Position numbers and translations under genes: made by a program
Assembly: GCA_008933995.1 (NCBI GenBank)
Contig: WARS01000029.1
Coordinates: 14,207,107 to 14,271,106, forward strand
Source: Datnioides undecimradiatus
Lineage: Eukaryota > Chordata > Actinopteri > Lobotiformes > Datnioididae
Reading direction: 5' to 3'
DNA: 64,000 bases
The notes under the pieces: model-generated
Databases searched by the model: none
Seen by the model: the letters and a program-made list of their open reading frames with translations, nothing else
Told to the model about the DNA's origin: nothing
In this document: piece by piece, positions 42,011 through 55,057 of the stretch
Layout of the letters: each line of letters starts with the position of its first letter
Numbering within the stretch: the first letter of the stretch is position 1

Positions 42011-42517
42011 CAGCACTGTGTATATAAATTAGCTATTACTGGGTGCATGTTAAAATCCCCTGTACATTTACATGAATGTGTGTACTCACTATCTGTTTCT
42101 CTCACACACAAAACACACACACTTTTACATACACATACAGGAACGATAATATCTTTTGTTTAAAAAATGCTTGGGGTGTTGGAGGAATTTTAAATAACAT
42201 ACTATAATAGAATAATACTCAAAATACTATCATATCTGTAAATAAAAACAGTTTGAATTAAACATTTCTGCCGTGTTTATAAATAATTGCAGTCGGGGGT
42301 TAAATTTATTATCAGACACACACAAACGCTTGGACAGTCCGTACACATAGGGGTGAAAGCGGCTGAGTGTGCAGTGGGGAAGACGAAGTTACGGCGGTCT
42401 ACCTGCCGCGGCACACTGTGAGGCAACATTAAAACAACGTCCAACTGGCTGCAGAATGCATTATGAGGAAACAAACGGGTGCGATAGATAAACCTGTGCC
42501 CGCTGGTATCTACTCAC

Positions 42518-42526
42518 CATGACCAT
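42518..42526 (-). CDS. elavl4: elavl4 alternative leader exon encoding MVM
   Basis: The minus-strand ATG at 42526 in a strong start context (A at -3, G at +4) reads Met-Val-Met and runs straight into a GTGAGT donor at 42517. Joined in phase 0 to the common exon it gives [11 protein letters not shown]. Human HuD isoform 1 starts MVM-IIST as I recall it, so leader, junction and phase all agree. Only nine coding bases are in this exon; the upstream 300 bases are CpG-rich and look like 5'UTR and core promoter. Confidence 0.9.
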
Positions 42527-42960
42527 TCTGGTGTCAGTCTGTTGGTGTTACGGACGGTAATGGGAGTCCCGGCAAAGAAAAACTGTAAGTCAGCGAGGAG
42601 AATCGGATGGAGTAGCGGCAGCGTGCTGGAGAGGATGAATGAACACGACTTGGTGCTGTAGTGAGTCTCGCGGAGCCAAAAACTAAAGAGAGCAAACCCG
42701 TGCGCGTGCGGAAGACCGGCAGTACGGTCCCGTGCGAGATAGAGAAAGACAGGCAAAACGCTCTTACTCGGCAAAAACTAAGACAAAACAACGAGGCGAG
42801 AAAAGAGATTCCACTCAAAGGAAAAGATTAAGAGAAAACACCTCTCCACCTTTCCCCAAAAAGCCATTTATGGATTGTCCTGTCACCTCGCGCGTGGTCT
42901 CCCATTGGCTAGGGAGGTGCCGACGGGGCGGTGCGCTAGCGGATGCCACTCGAGGAGGCA
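42527..42960 (-). promoter_or_regulatory. elavl4: CpG-rich 5'UTR and core promoter of elavl4 (MVM leader)
   Basis: This region is much richer in CpG than the surrounding AT-rich DNA. Reading upstream on the minus strand there is CCATAAATGG at 42873-42864 (a perfect CArG box that could also act as a TATA-like element), an inverted CCAAT box at 42908-42904 and a GC box at 42931-42925. Their spacing would suit a start site roughly at 42835-42845. The start position is inferred; the motifs are seen directly. Confidence 0.6.
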
Positions 42961-43240
42961 GGCTCGTGCGGTCCACGGCGTGTGGAGTTGGTGAGCTTGA
43001 TGCAGATTGGTAGCAGCTAAAACAGTTAAGGTGACTTGATGTTTGTTACTGCATATAATTATCCCCATCTGACGCTTTAGCTCGTGCGTACGCTTATTGT
43101 GTGTAAACGCCTTCATATGCGTGTCACATATAATTCTGTTGTCATCAAGCTCGTATAGGAAACAGGTTACTGCATTGTTGCTGCAGTGTTTGTGTGTGTA
43201 CTCCCAGTTGTTTAACGATGTGTGTTCCCCTCCGCTGAAA

Positions 43241-43265
43241 AGCAGCAGCAGCAGCAGCAGCAGCA
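43241..43265 (+). repeat. (GCA/CAG)8 trinucleotide repeat
   Basis: Eight uninterrupted GCA units (CTG on the elavl4 strand), about 0.4 kb upstream of the inferred elavl4 start. The run produces a spurious poly-Ser or poly-Leu open frame. Confidence 0.96.
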
Positions 43266-46200
43266 ATTATCCTTTTTTACAAAAAACAGGATATACGATC
43301 GATGCTTCACAGGGGTCCTAATCTCACACCGCCCAAATACTCTTTATTAAAGCATTTGCCCCTTTAAGAATTTTGTTGACGGTATCTTAAGGGCACAAAA
43401 CGGGCTATTGTTTTGACGAGAAATTACAGACTATTTCATCAAATTAGGGCTTACGTTAACAGGTCTTATTATACTAAAGTCACCATTTTATAAATCTTAA
43501 ATATCTAAAGGAAATTCTCTCCACCCAGCAGCAAACCTGCCTCAGGTAGATTTAGTCTATCTGATTTAGTCCCCTGTCTCTGGCAGACAAGAAGAGGGAG
43601 CTCTTGCTTCCTTTAACACAGTTACCTGGCAGGCAGCAGTACCTTGGTTGTACCTTCACACCTACAATATACATTTACACGCACATATGCGCATACATTC
43701 TGAAGGCACATACTGCAAATTATGGGCCATCACACATACATAAGCATGGTCATGTGCACGCACACATACCCTTACGAAATATAATATACACACTGTCTCA
43801 CACATTCAAGCATAGCACAAACATGTATTATCAGGTAAAAGACGTTTTAACAAATGCTCTTACTCGACTAATATTGTCATGTTGCCAGGCAAGAGTTCAA
43901 AACATTGCAAGTTTACCATTACATGATCATACTGTTTCCATTCAGCACAGCAATAAGAGGCAGTCAGCGTGTCAGCTCTAAGATGCTGGTTTGTTTCCAT
44001 TAGCATTCAGCTGCGTGATGTCTCACAGAGCCAATGTAACTTGTGGACATCCATTAAATACAAAGAGATTTGTCCGCTCCAACCTCCTCAAGTCCTGACA
44101 CAGGCAAGTGATTAAAATGTGTCAATAAAATAACTTATGCAATATTTATATGAGTGTAAAGACAATAAAATTCCTGGTTAAAGTGAAGTTTTTGGATCGT
44201 GTTCTCTGTTAAAAAATCAGTCAGTTAGTTACACGATCTGTAGCTGCACAAATCTGACGAGCGGAGCTGAAAGAGGTGATTGATCCCATATGAGGTCAAC
44301 AGTAAAATTAATAATCATTTGATAATATATATTTGTTTGAGTCAACTGTCAAGTAGATGTGCCAATTTTTCTCTGGTTCCAGACTGTCAAATGTGAGGAT
44401 TTGCTGCTCATCTGTGAGTTTTGGATTTTTCTTTCTTTTATTGATTAAACAGCAAGTTGAATAATAACAGTAAAAAGGGCAGACTAAATGACAATGAAAT
44501 TACGTGTGGGATGCCAGCAAACTGTCAAGTTATGCTCTGTAAAATATCTGCAATACTTTTTGCCATCTCATGATAGTTGCGCGTAGAAGCGAACTGATAT
44601 TGAGGTCTCCAGCAAACCATCTGTTGTGCATCAGGTCTAATATGAGTTGTTAGGGTGTGGATACAGAAGCTAAATGATGCCCTCTGTAACTCACTAAAGG
44701 CTGTGAACACCTAATCTACTGCAAACCCATAATGTGAAGAGTGTATGATATACTTTACAGCACATACCACATCACATCCCAATCTGCACATTCAGTACGG
44801 TTTGTGTATTTTTACAAATATGAATTTTAACCACACACTCCAGTAGCTACACAAATGAGCTCCCAAATGAACACAGTGAAAAAATAGGCACTAGAAAAGA
44901 GGAAAAACAGGAAAATGACAAAGTGTAAGGAATGATAAGGCTGTTCTGGCAGACAGAATAGGAGCAATGAACTAAAGCTCCCCAGTCTCTTTGCTTCACC
45001 CCTGACCTCTCCACCTGCCTGGTTAGCTACAGCTAGCTAGCTATCCTAGCGGAACCGTGTGCCTGACATACTAATGAGAATCCCCCCAACGCCTTCAATT
45101 AAGCCTGGGCAGTGCGTGCGCACACACACACACATCTATACACATACATAGACACAGGGGACGATGGGCTGAACAAGCTTGCTATTGTTTCAGATAGAAT
45201 AGAATATGGTGGCACTCACAGTCTAGAGATCAAACTGTATCTAACACAACAGAGGGAGAGTAATGTAGAATGAAACACACAGAAAATGGGTTAAAATGAA
45301 AGTGCATCTTTGTCTTTTTTCCTTTATGTGCCTGTGTATCTTTTCCACCAAAGAGCACAAAAAGGCAAAATTTGCAGCTGAATAGTACGGGCAACAAACC
45401 CACAGTTTCCTGTCCATCTTTTATCCTCCTGCTCTGACCTTTTGAATTTAATAAAGGCTTTGAGTCAGACCCGAGAAATAACCATTTGTCACCTCACTGC
45501 CTTTAATATTTTCCTCCCAAGAATGTTTTTATTGTTGTTTTTAATTCCCCACTGTAAAGGATGAAAGGATCTATGGCAATGACTGACTGACAAATCATGT
45601 CGGGTTTTTTTGTTTGTTTTTGTATACAGTCAACTTTTACCTGCTGATATGTAGACGCAGTAAAATGTGGGGTGAAAGTAGAGGGTGATCATTTTCTTAT
45701 TTTATAAAGGACAATGTTTTGAGGTTGTTTTCTCCTTCCGTAATATAATTCAAATAACCTTTTCTCCAAATGAGGATATGATTTGAAAGTGAAAATAGTC
45801 TCTCACAGTTGACTTGCTCGGTGTGTCATTTCAGTAAATTGCTCTACAGGACCATGGTTTTATAAAGCAATGAAAGTAACTGCCACTACTCAGTAAATTA
45901 ACTATAAAGACAATCTGCTCGTTGCAGTGTTTTGTGTTGTGGAGCGTGAGTGTGGAGTTATGATATACAGACACATACCAAAGATGGAACCATGTTGCTG
46001 CCATGTCCTAGTTAAGGGTACACACCGTGCATTATAATATTGTGTATGGACAGATGGAGGGAGTGGTTGAGATATTTTGTCAAGGGCATCCATGCTGAGA
46101 TACTTTACAGTCTGGGTGTTAGCGATATTCAGTGTAGCTTATTATTCTGTGGATTCGGTCCTTCCCCACTTAAATTTTATACCTGCCTGTGAATAAAATG

Positions 46201-46949
46201 CAAGACAGCACTGAATAAATGTAAAAGTGTCAAAAAAGTAATTAAGGTAATGACTTTAAAAAGACTACTCTTTCTTAATGACATTTCCAGTTTGTCAGGC
46301 ATTGCACAAAAAAGTGCATAGCGTTGATTGGATGCATTATTTGGCATTTTTAGATGATGACTGATGCTAAATAGTTTTTGAGGAGGTAAATGATATTTCT
46401 TTCCTCTTGTAAAGTTTTGAAAGTTAAAAAGCTTTTGTGGCTTTAACCCAGGAGGACCAGCCATACCGTCAGCGACAAGAAACCCCATCTCACTGATTGG
46501 CTCTGGCTAACATCCATAAACACACATACACACACAGACTTATGCTCAAACTGAATCCATACACATGCAAACACTTCCGTGAACAGGCTTACAGACAAAG
46601 ACATGCAGCATTTTGGTACGTGAAGTGCGTCGCAGTCAGACACCATGACTGCCATGGACCCCAGAAGTGTGCTTGAGCCTGTGCTTCAAGCCTGCTAATT
46701 TGGAAAGCAGAGAGCTGGCTAATTGTCATGAACTCCTTCTGCCCTCCATGCTGCCCTGCTTCTCCACCCTAAGCCCCTCCTAGTCACAGACCTTAATGGA
46801 TTAACTGCAGGCTGGTGCTCTCAAATACTCTCTCTTACTCATTCTGATTGTCTTACACGAAGTCACGATGCTAGATCTCTGCTACGCCCTGAAGGATGGA
46901 AAAACAATGCTGTTTTCAGCTGTGTCGCCGAGTTTGAAAATTTGAATAA

Positions 46950-46977
46950 TCTGGTGGCACAGCACTGTGCCACCAGA
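46950..46977. repeat. Perfect 13-bp inverted repeat with 2-nt loop
   Basis: TCTGGTGGCACAG at 46950-46962 is followed by CA and its exact reverse complement at 46965-46977. The next outward base pair is a mismatch. Confidence 0.95.
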
Positions 46978-49780
46978 AACTCTGGTTGCAGCCAACACAT
47001 AGTATGTAGATAACAAGTGTGAAAGAGCAGGCAAAGAATAGCGTACGTTGTATAGCAGGTTTGAATATGCAGTGTGCAGACAGTGATAATTGTGGGTGCT
47101 CTCGGTTTGAGTCTTGTTAACTGTCAGATGCAGTGTTTCAACACCTGTCTTATGTTTCACTCTGCATAATAAGACTTCTATTTAAAGGAGGAGAAGTGAA
47201 GATGCCAGCAGAGGTGTTACCTCAAAGTACAAGAAGAAAATACCTTGATTATTAACAAGAGAGGGAAAACTCGTGGTTTTCAGCAAAACTCGCAATTGCT
47301 AGTCAGGTTCGAATTAATGCAGAAAACACAATCTGAAACAGAATTGCCCCTCTTATACTGTATGGTAACAAAACCGTACCTCATGACGCAAACAAAGATG
47401 AAAAGAACTCGTCGAGCCCGGTTGATTTCAGTTCAAAATATCACAGCAGTCTATGCAGTAAAACAGCCTAATACATTTAATAGCCCAGAACACTCCCCTC
47501 AGTATGCTGCAGCTTACTTAGGCTCTTTTTGATTTGCCCTTGAAGGATGGATTTAGTTGCCTTATTGAAGTTCTGGCAGTAGTAGCATCTTGCTGTGCTA
47601 CTCAGACTGATGATCACCTCTTTCCTGGCAGGTGTCCACCCTCTGCCGGTAACAATCAACAAATGAGAATCATTGCCTTCAACTTGCCTGCCTCCCTGCC
47701 CAGCGACAGACTCAGAATCACCAGACACCAGACAGCTATTAACACAATGCGGCTATATCCAGTCAACAATGGGCTGTTTGGAATCAGTTGACTTTTGTTA
47801 TTTGCTTTCAGTGTTAAGACCGCTGGCTTTATTTTCATAAATCAATGGTGCACATGGCGTGGATACTGATTTTTGGTCATTTCATGGTCAGAGGGGCACT
47901 GTGCACCTGCGTTGCTGTTAAATCAAATCACTTCTATTCTCTGTCTTCAAAAGCAGTGCACTCTGTGCCACGGTACTCTGACAATTTAGTAATAGAGGGG
48001 AGCACTTGGGAGTAGTTCTGCCACAAAGAGGAAGCTGATGTCCTTAAGCGGCGCAAGCAGAATCACCACAACGGCACCTTATTGAAAGCAAATGATGTTA
48101 AATTATCTTGGGAGGACGTCAAGTTCACAGCCACTCACTGAAATACTAAATGATTGCAGATCAGAAGAAAGGTCTGTGTATATTAAAAGAAAAATCCCAA
48201 TTCATCGGGTCAAAGACTTGCCAACATAGAGCTGCAGAAGCCATCTAAAGAGCACAAACAATTGCCTGCAATGATCCAATTCTCCATCAGGTTGTGACAA
48301 ACAAAGGCAACAATCATATGTTATGTTTTTCCAACTTCATATCACATCCTGACCCTAAAAACCTGTCCTTTGGGTTTCTAGTAAAATCTCTCTCTGTGCT
48401 GTTTTTATAATTCTAGTATGTCAAATATGCTTATTATCCAATTCTGAAATTAGGCAACAACCTCTCGTAATTTGCTCATTACTTCAAAGCATTAATGATG
48501 AACAGTCACGCATATTTTACACATTTTGCTGACTACTTAAAGTGGTGAAAAGATGCTACTTAGTTACAGCTCAGTGTTTTGAGTTCAGTGTTCCTGCCAT
48601 GGATTTATCCAAAAAATTGACATATTGCTTTGGAAAATCTTTCTTGGAGAAACTAACAACCAAATCCACACTGGCCCTGTCAGTCTATAAATGGCTGCAT
48701 TCATGAAGGCACTTAGGAAAAGTGGATCCCCCAAATAGCACGTTACTCAAACCAATACCATATTAAATATGTATTTTAGTCAAATTTAACTAGTTGAAGT
48801 TTTCCTCCTATATCCTCTCTCGTCTGTGTCAGTGGGCATGATACACAGTCAGCTTAACCCCTGCCTGTGTCACTCTCCCCGGTAGAAAGTCTTCAGATCA
48901 GAAATGAATTCTTCATGCTGATCCCGGAACAAGGCTGTGCTGCATTTGTCACAGCCACTTTCTTCCACTTAAACTCAAAGCTGTTTGGTATGGCTGGAGC
49001 TTTGCAGACTGCAGAGATGTGACAGCGGGCTGTTTGAAAGCTCAGGTTGAACGCTCTGTCTCTATCTGTGGAATAGGGAGTGAACTGCTTGTTCAATCGC
49101 AACGTAATCTCTGCAGAAACGCACCGCTCTTTTGTAGATTTAACTCATAATAATACTTATGTAATTGCCTTTTCTGTATTTTGATTAATCAGTGTTTGGT
49201 TTGGAGAAAGCAACAGAAATGACGTTCAATTCACACATTAAAATGAAATTTAAGCTGTTAACCAGAGCACATTCTATTATTTCACTCCTTTCTGTTAAGC
49301 AAACACATTGATGTTTTTTTCTTTTTTCTAGAAGAGATAATGGTGGGTCTTTGAGGCTGTAGCCTAACACAAATGAGAGGTTTGTGGAGGTGCCCAGAGA
49401 GGCTTAGCTATGCATTGGCTGTTGAGTCTGGCATGTGTTCTGGCACCAAGAATGTATTCTCAACAGGACTCTGGTGGATTAGTGTCCATTTGGACAACAG
49501 AGTGGTCCGCAGCTTGGGGTGACATTCAACTTCAGCAGGCCAGCAGCTCACATACTGATCAGGAAGTTTAGTCTTGCTGTTAATTGTCATTGGTGTATGG
49601 TAAATGTCATCTAATTGTTATATTTGTGTCTTGATGTGGACACAAAGACTAGTATGGTAAAGAGGTGTTTTTATTTTCAGGCTCTTCCCCTGTCTTCCTA
49701 GTCTAATTTGAATGAATTTCTATGGGTGAAATGAAGTGGTGGCCATTCTGCAGTGTGGTGGGTCAGTGGATCATGGGGTA

Positions 49781-49840
49781 TAGTGGTGGGCTTTAGGGGC
49801 TGCGGGGACGGCAGCACGTTTTGCGTTTGATCCCGGTCGG
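49781..49840 (+). mobile_element. Degenerate tRNA-like head of a SINE-type element (tentative)
   Basis: TAGTGGTGGGC at 49781-49791 resembles a pol III A box and CGTTTGATCCC at 49824-49834 resembles a B box, spaced as in a tRNA-derived SINE. The text continues CGGTCGGGG as in many fish SINE heads. A second segment (about 49866-49895, GTCCATCTGGTAGAGG) also recalls a tRNA D-arm. No clear tail, target-site duplication or intact tRNA fold was found, so this may be an old fragment or chance. Confidence 0.35.
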
Positions 49841-52800
49841 GGTACATCCATGCTCACAGAGCGACCGCTGTGGTCCATCTGGTAGAGGCTTTAATCACAA
49901 CCCCCCCCACCACCACCCCACTTACACACATGCACATACGCACGCACACATATATATTGACACAAAGTGCACAGAGCTTCCCAACTGAGATTCTCTTTAG
50001 ACTGCAGCTCACTGTCCGACCTTTATTTCCATTATTTATTTTGATCAATTCTGCAGTCAAGTATGTCCCTGCAGAAACAAGCCCTGATTTCGTCTTCTAT
50101 CCAAGTCAGATCTCAGGTGGAAAAAAGTGAGTCACTAAAACACAACCTGCCATCTATAATAATGTTTAAAACCGCATCAAATTCCCTACACTATCAGAGC
50201 TCCATAAATGGCTGCTCCACTGGCTTTTGATGAGGAATAACCTTTCAGAAATGAGACGCATCCAGAGTCTTTCACAGGGCTGGCCTACGGTACTGTGGAC
50301 CAAAACATGCCCAAGCTGCACAAATCCAGCTTTCCAAATGTCACTTCCTGCTTAACCGCCCTTTCTCATGCTTGAAGAAAAGCAATGGGCAAGCACAACA
50401 AGAAAAACTCCATCGGGTTTCAGTTTAAATGCCTACATGCTTACAGACATGTTTCTAGTACTTTGTGCCACTGAAACATTTAAACTGATTGAAGAGAAGA
50501 AGGAATTATTTAATGACAACTGTAGAAATCGTATTCCACTATCAAAGCACTGATAAATGTGATGATACAATTTTTTTACAAAGGATATAAGACATGAAAT
50601 GAGCTCAATTTATACTCACTTATGTACACCGCAAGAGACCATAGTGAACCATTTCAATATGTGATTGCTGCTGTTAGAATAAATTTATTATTAAAGGAAG
50701 TGAAGGGCTAACGAAGAGATAACGATGATGCTTTTGTTGCATCCCCATGACTTGTGTAGAGGAACTTGTGTACTGTTCGCCTTTCCTTGGACAAAAATAA
50801 CTGCAGTATTCTCATCATTTGCCTGTATCTTGATTTAACTTGTCCTTCCTGAACAGTCATCTTACGTAAGCCAATCAATTTTTAAAAATCCATCACACAT
50901 TTGAAACTATTTTCTGCATATACAGTATACATAGGCCCCAACTAATAGCTAGCTACTGTAACTTTAATGGTCACTCCCCTTCAGCACTAATGCACAGGTC
51001 AGCCTCGTACATCATTTATTCATGGTGACAGCAGATACTTTGCCTCATCCCTGGCAATTAGCGAATCAATGAAAAAAGCATTGGCTTTGAAACTATCAAT
51101 TCTGAGAGGACAAAAAAAAAAATAGCGTAGTTCATCAACATGCCAGGATCCCAGACACAGACAATCACTCAAGTATTGGCAGCGTTTGTCAGCTCAGCAT
51201 CAACAGGCACTGATCTGTCAACAATAAAGCACATTTCCTCACATCACTGCTCTTAAAATGACTGCCAGATATTGTTTGGTCAGGAGTTCGCACATACAAA
51301 ATGGGCGTCTGTTCCATATAATACCTTAAATTGGGGGCTTCAAAGGGTATTATCTAAAAACGTCAGTCTTGAAAAGTGTCGATTTAATCAGAAGATTTTG
51401 TTTGTATTATGTGTTTGTGTCTATTGTGAAGGAGAGTAGACTGAACTGAAGCCATCTGAGTGAGATTATCACAGATGCAGACAGGTCAGGAAAGGGCTTG
51501 TGCTGGCTAATACCTCTTTTGTCAAAGTTTAGAAGGACGACATATCTGCAGTACGATTCAATATCGCTGTCAGTTTTATAATTTAGTAAAGTGAATCTTC
51601 ATTAGATCTGCTATGTTTAAATAGTTAAAGTGAACGTTATGGCGACTGAAATGATGTAAGATATAGCTGAAAACCTGAGTTTGACTCTGCTGTTCAAGAG
51701 TGGCTGAGGTGTTCTGCCATTTTCCGTAGCAATCAGAAATGTTTGTTTGCAAATAACAAAATATGAGGAACTCAACCAATCTGAAAACATAATACGTTCT
51801 CTGTTTCATTATTCTCTCTCTATTTATCCTTTTAAGCTGAATGGAAAAACTGCAACTGCATGTGAAAACATTGTCCAAGAGAGGCAACAAATTTGTCTTT
51901 GAAATTAAATGCTTTCCTCCGCCAAGCCAAAGAGCAGCCCTGGGATTTTTTTGAATTAAAGAAGAAAAATGAACAGTAGGAAGCGAGATTATTTTGTTTA
52001 TTCAACCTATTGAACTGTACAAATGTAGCCACTGACTTGAGGTAAATCCCCAGAAGAATTCACAGCCCCACCACAGCTACATAATCGACCACTACATAAA
52101 CTGTGATGATTATGTGTGCATGCGTGCCTTTGCGTTATAGTTAAAGTTTAGATGATTGTTTTCTATTTTTACATTTTTTTCTATATCCTCAAGGGCCTTG
52201 TCCATACATTTTAGCTCATAAACATATTTTTTCTCCAACATATATCACTGGAGACTGGAGATTTTTTGATAAAATACAATTAAAAACATCCACCTGTTTT
52301 TAAAACATTACCATTATCAGGAAACTTGATTATCTTAGATTCACTTATAGTTATTTAGTTCTGTTAATCCATGCTTTGAAAGACCTGTCAGTCAGTGTTG
52401 TAATTATAGCAGGTTTAAATCTTCTTCTTTGGTTTTTGGAGGTGGGAGTGACCCTTTGTTTATATCTGGATTAAGGGTCTTCACCCACCTTTATAACAAT
52501 TACTCAGTGTTTATGTCAGTTGAAGTGGTGGCATGATGAGTTACTAGACACATTCAGCAAAGCTCTAACTGGTGCCCTGCCACTGCTTTTACTTTGGTTA
52601 AATGACAAGTAGTTACATATGCAGGTTACTTCCAGGCCAAAATACCTGCACACAGAAAGGTGACCTTTGCCTAGGCGTGGGCACTTGTGTTGCTATAGCG
52701 GCCTATTCTCCAATATGGTTTATGGATCACATCCACATCTCTTTTTTCATGTCTCATCTATAGAGTTGAAAGGTGTGAAGAATAGTTAATGATCAAAAAC

Positions 52801-52941
52801 ATGGTAATGTGTGATGAAATACACACACTAAAAGGCACCCTGTGGGCATGCTAAATTGCTATGTTGGGTGTGCACAAATCATAAAAAGATGGAGACATTG
52901 AAAAACAGTGAGGCAAAAGAGAGAGAGTTCATTTCGCTTTA

Positions 52942-52943
<2 letters not shown>

Positions 52944-52984
<41 letters not shown>

Positions 52985-53086
52985 TGCATGAGCCTGCAGA
53001 CACCTGCTCCATTCTGCAGTGATGGCTCCCAGCGGGACACAGGCTCAGCTGCTGATCTCTAGGCCCTCCCTGCAGCACTGGTGGCC

Positions 53087-53124
<38 letters not shown>
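52944..53124. repeat. (GT)18 and (CA)18 microsatellites in inverted orientation
   Basis: GT run at 52944-52980, a 108-nt unique spacer, then a CA run at 53089-53124, followed by CACG/CATG-rich purine-pyrimidine alternation to about 53167. The two runs are reverse complements of nearly equal length. Confidence 0.95.
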
Positions 53125-53126
<2 letters not shown>

Positions 53127-54119
53127 CACGTGCACGCATGCATGCACACACATGCACGCACACACACAAAGCTCTTCCAACAAATCTGAACCCTACAGGC
53201 CCCCCTCGCAATGTTTCTCAGCCTCTCTGTGTTCCTCGTAACTGACACACCACATGTGCTCATATCAAGTGCAAACATGACATGATGTACACACACGCAC
53301 ACACAAAGCTGCAGTCTGTGTTCATATGATGTTGCATGTTTATTCTATGGCACGATGTTGTCAAAAGCAGGTCTGATATTATGCTATAGGGATGAACATG
53401 GATGACTGGTATGTCTTCATTTTTACGAGCCTATAGCTAAAAGGCATCACTGAACATGGCACTACATCAAACCTCTATATTAAGTGCTGCTGCAATCGCA
53501 GTTAAAAAGGAAAAGGATTAAATGATATAACGGATATATTTTGGCCGTATTTTGCTTGTACTTTTGAATCCCTAAGATTTTTAGCTTTATGGCTGATCAC
53601 TTCAAACGTCATGTTCGTAAAATATAATACAACTACAATTGTTTTTGTCAGTTCTACATTAATCAACCACCATTGTGATTGAGGCACAATTGTATTTGTT
53701 GGTGCTGTATTTTGTACATATCTCCATCTCTCTGGTTCTCTGACTACGAGCGTCTTTTTCCCTACGCGGCTTCGTTCGGCAGGGTTGTGGAGCATAAATG
53801 AACTAATTTCCTGGATATAGAGAACACTGCAATCAAGGAAAGGGGAAGTGCAGCAGGCAGCAGATGGAAGAAGCTAATCATTGTTATGAAATAGAGATGA
53901 CCTCTAACCATCTCCTGGCTGCTAATGTACCGTAGCTACAGTTTGCCAGCTTCTGTGCCATGTTACCCCTTTCTCCTTCTTCCTCCTCTGCCTGTTTGTT
54001 GTTTTTGTAATGATGAACCTTTTCAGGCAGGTCTGACATGCAAGTGTCTTTTTTTTTTAATGTTGAAACAGAAAAGATTGGAGTTGTCAAACAAAGCCTA
54101 GTGTCACATAGAGAACGGC

Positions 54120-54440
54120 AGCTGCCTGCAGTGGGTAATCAGTGGAGCTTTCTACAAATTAACAGCATTCAGCTCTGAAGCACGGCGCACTGCAGGTTTT
54201 TAGATGTGGGCTTTTGAAAATTAGATCTCAGTGACTGAAATACGGAATAATTTGCAATTCAGTTTTGCTCACGTTTTTTTTGTTTATTTGTTTTTTTTAA
54301 AATTTGATCTGCTTTGTGTAAGTTGGCATGGCCAATTGCCTGGTCATTCTAATGCTCTAAACTGATATTGCTGGTGTTCATTTTGAACAGAGGAATATCG
54401 GTCTAAATGTCATTAATTGCATGCTGAATCTCTCCTGCGT
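54120..54440. promoter_or_regulatory. Candidate conserved non-coding element
   Basis: Largely repeat-free block (broken by a T-rich stretch near 54277-54300) with ATTAATTGCATG and GGCCAATTGCC-type motifs. Conservation is guessed from texture only. Confidence 0.22.
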
Positions 54441-55026
54441 GTGCCTGTGTGCTGATGGAGCTGAGAATTTAATTCTTTGAATGCTCTTTTAAATGTACTG
54501 TCCCACAGCTTTGAAGATACACGACTGAGAATATGCTCACACATGCAAACAGACACAGAGACAAGACATGTAACGCCAACACACACAGGAATGCTGTAAA
54601 CAAACCGAACACATATTGCCAGGGGAAGTAATGGTAAACTTTGCTGCAGGCATATAGCATCTTGAAAGACAAAACCATTTAGCTATTAGTGATTTATCAA
54701 AGCATGTGGTGAAATACACTGTAGTGCCTTATTTTCAAACATGTATAAAACAGAGTGGTTAACAGATAAACTAACTGAGTTTTTTAAAACAGTGCGTTTT
54801 CTCCATTTTCTATATACGGAGCAATGTTTTACTGCTGATATCAAATTGCATTTCCGTTTGATATCACCGTAAGTAAAAAATACGATGCAGCTTTTGAAGC
54901 TTTACACACCGAAGCCACCAGAATCTTCCAGCACATTTATCTAATGTATGCAAATGATCTTGCTGTGCTTAATGAAGGTACCATTAATCACTATAACGAT
55001 GGTCTTTTTTAACTGGGGTAATCATG

Positions 55027-55057
55027 CGCACGCACGCACGCACACACACACACACAC
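55027..55057. repeat. (GCAC)n-(CA)n repeat
   Basis: Short GCAC units passing into CA units. The alternating purine-pyrimidine run continues intermittently to about 55145. Confidence 0.9.

Noticed and set aside
42640-42656. RE1-like half-site (CAGCACC on minus) in the elavl4 5'UTR
   Set aside because: The second half-site GGACAG is missing; a lone seven-base match is uninformative.
42514-42818. Overlapping long minus-strand frames covering the MVM leader
   Set aside because: Both listed starts are TTG, not ATG, so they are not credible upstream ORFs in a vertebrate; the region is CpG-rich 5'UTR.
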